From positions 34,240,494 to 34,304,493 of the forward strand of contig CM038717.1 in NCBI GenBank assembly GCA_021613375.1: a stretch of 64,000 nucleotides of DNA, given 5' to 3'. Source of the stretch: Megaleporinus macrocephalus. Lineage: Eukaryota; Chordata; Actinopteri; Characiformes; Anostomidae. This document shows positions 12,268 to 22,480 of this stretch, piece after piece (position 1 is the stretch's first letter; every line of letters starts with the position of its first letter). The position numbers and the translations under genes were made by a program. The notes beneath the pieces were generated by a model. That model made no database searches. It was not told the origin of the DNA and saw only the letters and a list, made by a program, of their open reading frames with translations.

Positions 12268-14124
12268 ACAAGGTTTCCAAGGAAGGTCTTCTATTAGTGC
12301 CCCATCTGACTCTACAGCCTAACCAGGACCGCCGGAATTGTAGACCACAGGGCCTCAGTGCACCACGTCTGTCATTCCTCTAATCTGAATAGTGGGCTTT
12401 TTCGCAAACGTCCAAGGAATTGGTTTGGGATGCAAACTTGGAACGGGTCTAGTAAACAAGTCCCCTCTCTGCCCCCATCATACACTTGTGGCCTCGCAGA
12501 CTTGGTCTAGATGAATGGCCCGTGGAAAAGTTGGAACTTGGAATTGTATCTCTTTTTGACCAACCTAAACAGCGGGAAAACCACGGATGCCCTCCGAGCA
12601 TCGTAAGCATGAATCTAAGATGTGACCTTTAACATTCATCATGTTTTTACCTTCAGAAACCTGTGAACACTGTGGTCCATGTTATAGATTTACTACTAGG
12701 TGGGGTACGTTTTCCAACTTCTCCTTGTCGGAGGTGGGAAATTCCCAGTTACCATCTCTTGCTGGAGCAGCTAGGCTTTAAATGAACAAGGTTTCCAAGG
12801 AAGGTCTTCCATTAGTGTCCTATCTGGCTCTACAGCCTTCCCAGGACCGCCGGAATTGTAGACTGCAGGGCCTTAGTGCAGCATTTCTGTCATTAATCTA
12901 ATCTGAACAGGGGGCTTTTTTGCAAACTTCCAACGAATTGGTTTGGGATGCAGACTTGGAATGGGTCTAGTAAACAAGATGTGACCCTATAAAAGAGAAA
13001 TCTACTATGCAAACAAGTCCCCTCTCGGCCCCCATCATACACTTGTGGCCTCGCAGACTTGGTCTAGATGAATGGGCCGTGGAAAAGTTGGAGCTTGGAA
13101 TTGTATCTCTTTTTGACCAACCTAAACAGCGGGAAAACCACGGATGCCCTCCGAGCATCGTTAGCACAAATCTAAGATGTGACCTACAAGACGTACATTT
13201 AACATTCATCATGTTTTTACCTTCAGAAACATGTGAACACTGTGGTCCATGTTATAGATTTACTACTAGGTGGGGTACGTTTTCCAACTTCTCCTTGTCG
13301 GAGGTGGGAAATTCCCAGTTACCATCTCTCGCTGGAGCAGCCGGGCTTTAAATGAACAAGGTTTCCAAGGAAGGTCTTCCATTAGTGTCCCATCTGACTC
13401 TACAGCCTTCCCAGGACCACGAGAATTGTAGACTGCAGGGCCTCAGTGCACCACGTCTGTCATTTCTCTAATCTGAATAGTGGGCTTTTTTGCAAACTTC
13501 CAAGGAATTGGTTTGGGATGAAAAGTTGGAATGGGTCTAGTGGGTCTAGAAATCTACTATGCAAACAAGTCTCCTCTCGGCCCCCATCATATACTTGCAG
13601 CCTCGCAGACTTGGTCTAAATGAATGGCCTGTGGAAAAGTTGGAGCTTGGAATTGTATCTCTTTTTGACCAACCTAAACAGCGGGAAAACCCGTGGTGGT
13701 CCTGTGGAGGTCCTGACCATTGAAGAACAGGAAAACAAAGTATACAGAGAAACAGATGGACTACAGTCTGTAACTGAGGAAGTGCAAGATGCACCTATAT
13801 AATAAGTAGAGCTAGAGTACAGACTCTCCTGTACCCTTGCCATTATGGCCCGTAGAAAAGTCAGAGCTTGGAATTGTATCTCTTTTTGACTGACCTAAAC
13901 AGCAGGAAAACCACGGATGCCCTCCGAGCATTGTTAGCAAGAACCTAAGATGTGACCTACAGGATGTACCTTTAACAGTCATCATGTTTTTACCTTCAGA
14001 AACCTGTGAACACTGTGGTCCATATCATAGATTTACTACTAGGTGGGGTACGTTCTTCGATTTCTCCTTGTCGGAGGTGGGAAATTCCCAGTTACCATCT
14101 CTCGCTGGAGCAGCCAGGCTTTAA
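12268..14124. repeat. Three-copy tandem duplication (~515-770 bp units)
   Basis: Each unit starts aacaaggtttccaaggaagg and ends ...ctggagcagc(c/t)(a/g)ggctttaaatg. Units are about 12268-12784, 12785-13354 and 13355-14124. Copy 2 has an extra segment (about 12977-13010) relative to copy 1. Copy 3 is lengthened by an inserted foldback fragment. Open frames in the units (DEWAVEKLELGIVSLFDQPK) are not preserved across copies. Confidence 0.9.
13692..13848. mobile_element. Foldback element arm inserted in third tandem unit
   Basis: ccgtggtggtcctgtggagg...attgaagaacagg...acagatggactacagtctgt is the outer part of the foldback right arm. About 60 bases of host sequence (tggcc[t/c]gt[g/a]gaaaag...cagcgggaaaac) occur on both sides, at 13626-13691 and 13847-13911. 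Confidence 0.75.
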
Positions 14125-16129
14125 ATGAACACCCTGCCTCTCTCTCTCTCTCTCTCTCCAAATCGTTCTCGCCGTGGGTCCCTGAGACAAGCAGGTAGCG
14201 GAAAGCTGTTGAGAATGGCCGCCAGCAGTGCTCTAGAAAAGCCCTTCTCAAAGCTGGAACTGGCTTTAGGTAAGGGGGCCTTCGAAAAAGTTTGCACGCT
14301 CTTGCCTAGCGGGACCACCGAGTGCCTGGAGCGTCCCGAGCACTTCCTGAAGCATATGCCCGAGCCCAGCCGTGGCAGATGGCTGATAGGTACTGGAGGA
14401 AAATGGGACGTAATAAACACCCTGTAAACAATTCTATCACGTCTGAGAACTCTTCAGCGGGGCTTTATCTGTTGCAGAGATACGGTCGCACAGAGACAGC
14501 GAGAGGGAAAGCAACCGGACCCGGATCAGAACAGCCAGATTAACTCCTGGGTGACTGGAACCAGACCAAGTGTCATTAGTTACAGAACAGATGGAAGTAC
14601 CTGATTAAAGAGTGCAAAAAAGAAATCGATTCCAGATTCAATCCAAAACGCATTAAGCCCAGATGAAGCAGCGGTGGAGGAGTCCTAGTGCTTGGTTAAT
14701 GGTAAACAGGGCTGGATGGATGGGGGGAAGATCAGGGCTCCACACGTGGAATATAAAAACGGAGGGAGTGTAATTCAGCAGTCTACGTGACGTTGCAACA
14801 CAATCAAACGCGAGTTAAAGCCAGTCGAACGAGTCGAAGTGGCAATGCTATTGCTATGGAAGTAGGAAAACATGGAGTGCTTTACAAACAGTACCGCCGT
14901 GACTGCATACACTAGCTCCACCACAGTAGAGCGTCATTGTCCTCCCTAGTCTGGACGGCCCTCGCTGTCCAGACCCTGATGGCCGTTTCCTTGGAAGCTC
15001 ATGGGAGTTGGCAAGTGAGGGCTGCGCGAGTGACTCCTAAACCTGTTGTGTATGTGTATGTGTATGTGTGTGTATGCGAGTGTCTGCGGCAGTGTAAACA
15101 TACCGATCGCCATGCATGCACGGCTTCCGTTCACAGTCATACTACTCACATCAGGACGGTCCCACCCACGAGAACAGAACGACAGAATGGCCCACCCCAC
15201 ACTGACACACTACATCAACACTGTATTGTTTTGTCCTTAGTACCACATTCCCTGTCCGGTACATCATCCTCTCACACACATACGGTCCACAATATTCCAG
15301 CAACACACAATATATAAGTATAATAATAAACACCACTGATCACCTTATGAATATACACTTAGCGTTTCACCTTTTTCGTCATTGGTCTCCATGTGACTTC
15401 TAACTCTAACTCTTGTGCCATGCAAGTAGTGCATCTCTTTTTTTTTGTGAGTGTGTGGCAACTCTTTCGAGCAAACACAGTAGAGTTCTTTATGTCACAT
15501 AGTTTCGTTTCGTTAATAAAAAAAATTAATATTAATAATGATATTAATGATAATAATAATAAATCCCACATGTAAGAGCTTATTTTTCCCAAGAATTGCA
15601 CAAGACAAGCACTTGACAGTGGAAGAGAGTAGAAACTGGGGAGGAAGCATAAGGGACAGGTTGTATCCTTCTCTTTTCGAGCCACTCTTTTAGATGTGGT
15701 CTGTGGGGGGACTGCAGGAGAAGTGAAGGACCTCTAGGGCCGAGGAACCTGTAGAGTGTGCTTCAGAAGTCCACTGAGCAGGAGATGGAAAATGATGGAA
15801 AAGGTCGAGGGAAAAACGAAAAAAATCAAAGAACAGTCTTGTTGCAAAGGACGTCTTTCTTGAATAGCTCTTTTTAGAATGTGGTCTTCATTTCTGAACC
15901 AGCAGGCCCCGAGCGTGAACCATGTAGAGAGTCCCCTCCTAAACGGCGGGAGTTTCCATCCCCTCCACTAGCACCTCGTTAGCATTAGCGAGAAGGAACT
16001 GGTCCCATTGCAACAACACTGAATTATCTGCAATAACAAATGTAAACACTCAATTTGGACACCTTATAGATACAGTAATGTCACACCAGCAGAGAGAGGG
16101 AGGACGATTACGGTGGCTGCACAGGGAAG

Positions 16130-16132
<3 letters not shown>
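14125..16132. other. Downstream flank / possible NCX 3' UTR side, no gene recognised
   Basis: (TC)n is at 14133-14158, TATG/GT repeats at 15045-15078, and an AT-rich run near 15520-15560. The plus frame 14125-14427 (ALEKPFSKLELALGKGAF) is unrecognised. Because the gene reads leftwards from 16231, part of this may be its 3' UTR, but I found no convincing polyadenylation signal position. Confidence 0.4.
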
Positions 16133-16177
<45 letters not shown>

Positions 16178-16197
16178 TTCTCTCTTTCCCTCTCTCT
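16133..16197. repeat. (TC)n microsatellite, just after NCX stop codon
   Basis: A pyrimidine tract on the + strand, starting about 33 bases from the stop. In the minus-strand transcript it reads (GA)n in the 3' UTR. Confidence 0.97.
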
Positions 16198-16230
16198 GTG
16201 CGTGTCTCTGTGTCTCTCGCTCTCTCGCCC

Positions 16231-16610
16231 TCAGAAGCCAGGCACGTGGCAGTAGGCCTCCAGTGCGGCCAGCAGGATGTAGATGAGCCAGAGGGAGAGG
16301 AAGAGCAGGGCGGTCAGCAGCTTGGCGGTCCGCGGCCCTCCGAGCTCTCCTCCGGAGACCGAGGGCCGGCGGCGGTAGAGCAGCATGAGCACGCAAAACA
16401 CCGCCAGGATGGTGAACAGGGTGACGGAGAAGGCCAGCGAGCCGGGCGGCACTGTAAATTGCTGACCCTTGCTGTGCCAGTAGACAGTGGCGATGGTCCA
16501 CGCCACTCCGATGCCCAGGAAGACGTTGACCGCGTTGCTGCCCGTCACGTTGCCGATGGAAGCGTCCGCATACTGGTCCTGGATGGCGGCGACCTTGCTT
16601 GCGAAGGTGT
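16231..16610 (-). CDS. slc8a: NCX last coding exon: alpha-2 repeat end and final TM helices
   Basis: The coding part is 380 bases from acceptor ...ttctcctcag (before 16610) to TGA at 16233-16231. After completing the GTSVPD aspartate it reads TFASKVAAIQDQYADASIGN, then VTGSNAVNVFLGIGVAW, which completes the alpha-2 ion-transport repeat. Hydrophobic segments follow around VAWTIATVYW, LAFSVTLFTILAVFCVLMLLY and LLTALLFLSLWLIYILLAAL. The conserved loop YRRRP...GGELGGPRTAKLL separates the last two. The protein ends LEAYCHVPGF, whereas mammalian paralogues end in forms of AYCHIKGF or AYCHIRGF. A (TC)n tract lies about 30 bases after the stop and a (GA)n tract about 20 bases before the acceptor on the + strand map. 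The 3' UTR end could not be placed. Confidence 0.97.
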
Positions 16611-16626
16611 CTGAGGAGAAGTGGAA

Positions 16627-16649
16627 GGAGAGAGAGAGAGAGAGAGAGA

Positions 16650-16690
<41 letters not shown>
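16627..16690. repeat. (GA)n microsatellite, just before NCX last-exon acceptor
   Basis: GA repeat on the + strand, so (CU)n in the transcript, about 17 bases upstream of the AG acceptor. It merges with the polypyrimidine tract of this splice site. Confidence 0.97.
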
Positions 16691-16695
<5 letters not shown>

Positions 16696-17125
16696 AGGGA
16701 ATGAGGTTTTTACTCATCTAAGAGCATCTAAAGCCATGAAAAATCTAATTTGCTCAATTTTTCTCTTCTCCAAAAGGAAGGAATCAGCCAGGACTTGTTA
16801 AGCATCTGAGGCTTCTTTGCTTTTGCACTGCTGCAAACGAGTAATGGAAGCTCACTGCCACCAGTTAGCAATGTGGGGCCCTACATCAACACACTCCCAC
16901 CTCACATGGCAGTGAGAATTTTTTTTATGTGACGTCTGAAGCTACACTGATCTACACAGACAAATAAAAGAGAAACCCTGAAACTTGGGCTGAATTCAGG
17001 CTGCAGTCTGTACCGTTATCAGCGAGTGGTCAGATCTGACTTCTGTGTCCAGGCATCAGCAACCTGTCTGCATGGGCTTCTGTGGTATCAATGTAGTTAT
17101 CAGTAACTACATAGCTACTAGGGCT

Positions 17126-17265
17126 CGCGTGTATCTAAAGTTGTGGGAGTGTTTCACACAGAAACACAACAGTGTGGTGCTCTGTCAGTTCTGCACAGTG
17201 GAGATGATCACAACAGTACAACTGCTATACACGAGCACCTGAAGCTCAAACATCCGTAGAGCTTC
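17126..17265 (+). pseudogene. BED zinc-finger fragment of hAT transposase
   Basis: The plus frame reads VYLKLWECFTQKHNSVVLCQ then FCTVEM. A +1 shift then gives HEHLKLKHP and a stop. The pattern W-x-x-F ... C-x2-C ... H-x4-H fits the BED finger at the N-terminus of hAT transposases (and ZBED proteins). It needs one frameshift near 17215-17225 and ends at a stop, so it is a relic. The domain lies only about ten bases from the element terminus, so the usual 5' leader is deleted. Confidence 0.6.
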
Positions 17266-17477
17266 ATCAACACAGCAGCAGGACAGCACCTGTTTACCTG
17301 TTTATCTTATCGTATAGATTATTTTAGGCGTGTAGGCTACGTGTCATTTGTGCCTCTAAAAGTCGAGTCAGAGTATAGACTTTTAGTCTCTAACCATTTA
17401 TAGATCACGTGCGTTTAAGATACCCTTTAATACATTAGAATGGCCATGCGTTTTCCTTGTGCTTCTGCATGTGTGTA

Positions 17478-18052
17478 TATGTATGTTTCCACCAGAACTG
17501 TCCGTCAGGAGCTCCACAGGGTCAATATACACGGCCAGGCTGCAATAGCCAAACCTTTGGTCACTCGTGCCAATGCCAAACGTCGGTTTCAATGGTGCAA
17601 GGAGCGCAAATCTTGGGCTGTGGACAATTTGAAACGTATTGTTCTCTGATGAGTCCACCTTTACTGTTTTCCCCACATCCGGGAGAGTTACGGTGTGGAG
17701 AAGCCCCAAAGAAGTGTACCACCCAGACTGTTGCATGCATGGGGGTGGATCAGTGATGGTTTGGGCTGCCATATCATGGCATTCCCTTGGCCCAATACTA
17801 GATGGGCGCGTCACTGCCAAGGACTACTGAACCATTCTGGAGGACCATGTGCATCCAATGGTTCAAACATTGTATCCTGAAGGCGGTGCCGTGTATCAGG
17901 ATGACAATGCACTAATACACACAGCAAGACTGGTGAAAGATTGGTTTGATGAACATGAAAGTGAAGTTGAACATCTTCCATGGCCTGCACAGTCACCAGA
18001 TCTAAATATTATTGAGCCACTTTGGGGTGTTTTGGAGGAGCGAGTCAGGATT
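17478..18052 (+). pseudogene. Tc1-like transposase fragment (DDE domain)
   Basis: Joining plus frames with two or more shifts/stops gives the catalytic half of a Tc1-type transposase. It includes TRTVRQELHRVNIHGQAAIA, RRFQWCKERKSW, LSDESTFTVF (first Asp), MHGGGSVMVWAAIS, VYQDDNALIHTARLV (second Asp) and PAQSPDLNIIEPLW (Glu). There are 36 residues between the second D of QDD and the E of IIEP, against 34 in Sleeping Beauty-type Tc1. The N-terminal DNA-binding domain, the C-terminal end and the terminal repeats are missing. A frameshift is near 17640 and a stop at about 17827. The element is not functional. Confidence 0.85.
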
Positions 18053-18104
18053 GTTAGATGAAACGATTAAGAAATGACTCGTTAGGTGCAGCCCTAATAG
18101 CTAC

Positions 18105-18898
18105 ACTGGCGACATGGAGATGGATGTGCATCATTTCGCCTTCCAAGCTGTTTTCATCTATAGTGGGTCCCAGTAGAAGTTCCCTGGCATAAGCATGAAT
18201 CTTTGGTGCTCTTCTAGCACTTCCCTCACTCTGGATTGCGCACCGTGCTTGTATGTCGGTTGTAAGTGATGCCGAAGACACTTGAAATCTGAGCATCCAG
18301 AGCGTACAGCGTCTATAAATTTGGAATTGCATTTCGAACCACCTTCAAATATGGTTTGGATCAGATCAGAGAAAATCTTGGATTTGGGATGGCAATTTAA
18401 ACAAAAGCCATAATGATTACAGATGCTTTCAGACTGACATACGGCGTGATATGAACAAGCAGGCAACATCTTACCGTGCTCAGCGGCAAGTAAAAATGAT
18501 CCGGTTTGGGATCAATATGGCAAAAAATAAAAGATCTAGTGACTTTGCTAGAGGGCTCAGTCCCAAAGTCTGCTGAACTCATTAGTATTTCAGTAGGAAC
18601 AGCGACTAAAGTGACATCTGCATTTAGATCTGTGTGAAAGACATTATCAGTAAGTAGGGCTGAAAATTGTGGTTGAAAGCGCACATTCATTTGTAAGGAG
18701 AAACAGTCAAGCCGCTGTCCCTCAGGTGTCTGAGGAGGTCAATGGAGGACGTGATTAGACTGTGTCAGGAAGAACAGTCCATCTACAACCCCACAGAAAG
18801 AGATTTATAGTTATAGCAGCGCCTCATTACGAAGACGAACGTACATTGAAAAACTGTAGGCGCTACATTATATAGATATAAAGTGATAGTGGCAGCAT
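18105..18898. other. Intronic DNA, unrecognised minus-strand open frame
   Basis: Minus frames at 18397-18690 (97 codons) and 18158-18469 have mixed composition rather than repeat composition, but match no family I know. See findings. Confidence 0.35.
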
Positions 18899-19632
18899 AG
18901 GTGTCGAAAGTATTCATATTCATTACTCAGGTAGAAGTATAGATACTAGAGTTTAAAAATACTTCTGTATAAGTTGAAGTATCATTTCAAGCTTTTTACT
19001 CCAGTAAAAGTGTAAAAGTACTGCTTTCAAAACTACTTAAAGTATAAAAGTAAAAGTAATGTAAGGGAAAAAAGCCATTAGGGACAAAAGCTTAGGCCAC
19101 ACCACAGGGGTCTATAGTGCACTAGCCCACCTCCCCAAAAAACCCATTCTTCTAAAAGCCATAATGACTATAATGTTATATTAAAATGTTAATGTTGATA
19201 AATTTGGGATGCACTAGGCTTCCTGTTTCAGCCACATATACACCCATTGAACATGAATGTAGTTTATTACAATGTAAATATATTAAAGAAGCATATCTGT
19301 GTACTACTGAGAATTAACATGTGTTTCATGGAGCAGAAGATATGATGACTAGTTGACTATAAGTATTGTAATGGTGTAAAAAGTCAAACTTCAAACACAT
19401 GTTATCAATAATCTTTACTGGAATGTAAATGTACATGAATGAAAACAAGCTGAAATGAAATAGGAGTAACGAGACTATGTTTAAAATGTAAGGAGTAGAA
19501 AGTACTGATAATGTAAGGAGTAGAAGTAAAAAGTCAGCTGAAAATTAATTTATTACTCCAGTAAAGTATAAATAACCAAAATCTCTACTTAAGTAAAGTA
19601 ACAAAGTATTTGTACTTTGTTACTTGACACCT
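18899..19632. mobile_element. MITE with short terminal inverted repeats
   Basis: The ends are aggtgtcgaaagta and tacttgacacct, an inverted pair. The interior is built from aagta/taaaagta motifs typical of a very abundant fish DNA element. No coding capacity. Its 3' part recurs at 25742-25975. Confidence 0.8.
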
Positions 19633-19839
19633 ATGATTGGCAGATATTGGAGGCATCTATTACCATATTCTTCACAAGTGGCTGACTGTATGTGTGGTGC
19701 ACACGGTTCAGGCCTGAATGCTTGACTGCTAGAGTGAAATGGGTCTGATGCTTTGGTTGAATCTATGCCCAAGTGAACAGGCAGCTGATTCACATTCACC
19801 TAGCTAAGATTAACCGTATGTTATGTTGCTACAGTTGCT

Positions 19840-21190
19840 AGAAAAAGAAAGTGAACTCTTTGGAACGCTATGGATTTCTGTATTGATCACTAATCAAATG
19901 TGGTCAGATTAAGTCCATTCTTACTGCCAATGTGTTTCAGGTTATCAGTATTTCCGGGATGCCTTGGTTTGCACAGCCCTCTTCAGGTCATACTACAGCG
20001 TCCTGATTAGGCTAATGTCAGGACTCTGACTTGGTCATTTCAAACAACAAATCTTGTTTTTTTAACCATTACTTGATTAGTTGATTTGCTTGTGTGCTTT
20101 GGGTCTTTGTCTTGTTGCCTTATCCAACATCTCTTCAGCTTGTGATCATGGATGGCTGCCTGTACATTCCCCTGTAAAACCCTTTGATACATGATGCTCC
20201 CTCCACCATGCTTTACAGTTTGGATGGGGTTTGGTGTACATAGTCCAAACATAACGTTCTGCATTTGTGCTAAAAAAAAGTTTCTTATTTGTCTCATCTG
20301 TCCATAGAACAGTGTCCCAGGAGCATTGTGAAACATCTATGTGACCTTGGGCAAACTTGAGACTGACTGTTGTTTTGTTTTTTTTTTGACAGCAGCAGTT
20401 CTGGACAAGGATGTAGATTTGCTCTTAACATTGGTAGGGACCGATGTATGAGTTGGCACTACTAACAACCGTAGCTACAGAGTGTCACGTGAGAGCAGGG
20501 AAGGCCCAGCCAATCACACTGGCCATATGCGTTATGGGGAGGTAGGACTCCAGTAGAGAACGTGATTTAACCCTTTCTGCACCTCTAGGTTAATGAGACG
20601 TTGACAGATTGGGTTTTTTTGGAGGAGATCAAATTATTGGTGGGGACAATTTAAAAAATCGCTGGATATTGGTGGGGACAATTCAAAAATCGCTGAATAT
20701 TGGTGGGGACAATTAAAAATTTGCTGGATATTGGTCGGGACACGTCACTTCCATCAATGCTAATTCTACACCCTTGGTTCGTGATGTCCTTCTATAAAGA
20801 TGATTCTTGTTCAATGTTCTTCTAAGAGTGAACTCATGAACAAAGCTTTGTAGAGTCTTCTGTAAGTCTTTTGCTGTTAACCTTGAACTAATATAAACTC
20901 AGGTTTTATTTCATTTGTGTGAAGTCCACACTTTCGGTCTCATCTCCTTAACTGAAACACCTTTTGCCAATTAGCTCTAGGAAAAGTCATTAACACATAG
21001 GCTCACTTACTTCTTCTAGCCTGCACTGTGTGAGTTATTCAATGTACTCAATAAAAGACTTTCAAAGTACTATTGTTTGTGTAATTAGTTTAGTAAAATA
21101 ATGTTTTTTTCTTTAATTGTGACTTAAATAAAAATCAGACCACATTTTAGACAGAAACCACATAATCAAGGATTTTCAAGATTACTACTT
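19840..21190 (-). pseudogene. Tc1-like transposon relic with nested insertion
   Basis: The minus frame 20040-20336 reads FGLCTPNPIQTVKHGGGSIM and later RQQDKDPKHTSKSTNQVMVK. These match the KHGGGS and QQDNDPKHTSK blocks of Tc1 transposases. The flanking sequence (lots of gtgaactctttgg, caaatgtggtcag at one end; cagaccacattttag at the other) is part of the same element. A different repeat interrupts it at about 20395-20770. Stops and shifts abound. Confidence 0.75.
20395..20770. repeat. Repeat nested in Tc1 relic, with ~45-bp internal tandem units
   Basis: It starts gacaaggatgtagatttgc and contains three to four units of ttggtggggacaatt(c)aaaa(a)tcgctg(g/a)ata. It ends near the point where Tc1-like sequence resumes (cttggttcgtgatgtcc). 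Confidence 0.6.
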
Positions 21191-21407
21191 GTTATTGGAG
21201 GCAATCGAGGAAAGATTCAGGCATGTAGTTTGTATGATTTATCTAATCGTTGTGGTTAAAGCTTGGTTACTTTAGTCTCGTGGACCCAGTGCTGAAGTAA
21301 GGAAGCCATATTTGGACAAACATGTCTTGGCTGATTAGAGTAAAACACAAACACCATGTGTCAGAAGTTGCAGCCTATTACTGGGTTCGACCTGACAGCA
21401 CACTCAC

Positions 21408-21680
21408 CGGGCACCGAGGTGCCAAGGGCCACGAACACCACGGCCGTGACCGAGTCCTTCAGGCCGATGGTGCAGCCGAAGTGGGAGGCCAAGTCTCCAG
21501 TGACGGCGGTCAGCACTCCAATGAGCGAGATGGACACGAAGAAGCAGGCCCAGCCGTTCCAGTACTCGGTGGGCGGCACAAAGGCGAACAGAACCTTCCA
21601 GAAGACGGTCAGGAAGTGCATGATGTAATCGAAGCAGGAGGGCAACCGCTCTTCTCCACTCTCCTCCTCATCGTCATCAC
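21408..21680 (-). CDS. slc8a: NCX exon: acidic linker, first C-terminal TM helices, start of alpha-2 repeat
   Basis: This 273-base exon has acceptor ...cctcccccag before 21680 and donor GT at 21407-21406. It encodes an acidic linker (DDDEEESGEER), then LPSCFDYIMHFLTVFWKVLF, the FAFVPPTEYWNGWACF segment, and a hydrophobic helix FFVSISLIGVLTAVTGDLAS. It ends with the start of the alpha-2 repeat, HFGCTIGLKDSVTAVVFVA then LGTSVP. The intron falls one base into the aspartate codon of the ion-binding motif GTSVPD, as in other vertebrate exchangers. PPTEYWNGWACF is the NCX1-type variant; mammalian NCX2/3 have CHGWACF. The reading frame is fully open and conservation is high, which argues for a functional gene. 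Confidence 0.97.
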
Positions 21681-22319
21681 CTGGGGGAGGCAGCCACGGA
21701 GGTTATGTAATGCTGATAGCAGCGCTCCAAATTTATGTATGTATTTATTTATTTATTTATTTCTGACAGCAAACTTCAACCCTCGTCCCGGTCTGGCTCG
21801 CAAGGGCAGCTGAACATTAACTGACATTGACTTTAATGTAATTTGCTAGATTCATCATCAGCATAGGTTTGAGTGCTTTGCCAGCCATTTACAGGCATCA
21901 TAAATAAATATAGCATTTTCCTGAACCTGCATTGTTGCATTAATATGAGCCTGCATGCTCGCTAAGCCTGCTTATGCTAAAACCTTTTAAGACTTTTCTA
22001 ATCTGATCCCCAGAAAGAAGTTAGACTGCAAAAACAAAACACTATGGCTTTAACTAAGTACCACCAACAAAGCCTTAGGCCTAATTTACTAACTAGACTA
22101 CTGTCAGCAAGGCTAGAGATTTCCCATTGAGACTCTCAGGGACGCCATACACGCGGGAATGGCAATTCTTTCTAGCCTTGAACTGTAATTGACATGGTCT
22201 TCATTATTATAGCCACTGCTGTTCAACTCCCATTTCACAGAGCCACAAATACGGAATAAATAATAATATAATAATAAACCGACAGCATGTCTCCAAGTTC
22301 AAATCCAATCTCTTGAATT

Positions 22320-22480
22320 CATTCTCGTTAGAGAGCGGTCGGTTTTGTTCACAGTGGTGGTGACGGGAACCCAGACGCCTCAGAAAGCTCCCTCGCAGAA
22401 AGACAGCAGCTGAAATGGTGATGAATAAGCTGCCTGATACATTCTCTCCCAATCAGGTTTAAGAGAGGGACTCGACCTGA
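22320..22480. repeat. Low-copy repeat related to 35110-35290
   Basis: Shared order of words: ggttttgttc...ttcacagtggtggtgac..gg..ccagac...ctc..aaagctccc(t)..cagaa/gga...ctgcctga. Class unknown. Confidence 0.5.

Larger units (their letters stand above)
17111..18104 (+). mobile_element. hAT-type element with 8-bp target duplication and internal Tc1 fragment
   Basis: A perfect 8-base duplication atagctac lies at 17111-17118 and 18097-18104. Between them the element starts tagggctcgcg and ends tgcagcccta. The right terminus read inward (tagggctgcacctaacga) is the well-known end of fish hAT elements. A BED-finger fragment lies near the left end and a Tc1 transposase fragment fills 17480-18050. 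No complete hAT transposase remains. Confidence 0.85.

Noticed and set aside
13007..13351. 114-codon + frame as a conserved small gene
   Set aside because: The frame is broken in the other two tandem copies, and there is no recognised domain.
16064..16717. 217-codon minus frame and 178-codon + frame over the last NCX exon
   Set aside because: Out-of-frame shadows of the genuine exon extended by TC/GA microsatellites.
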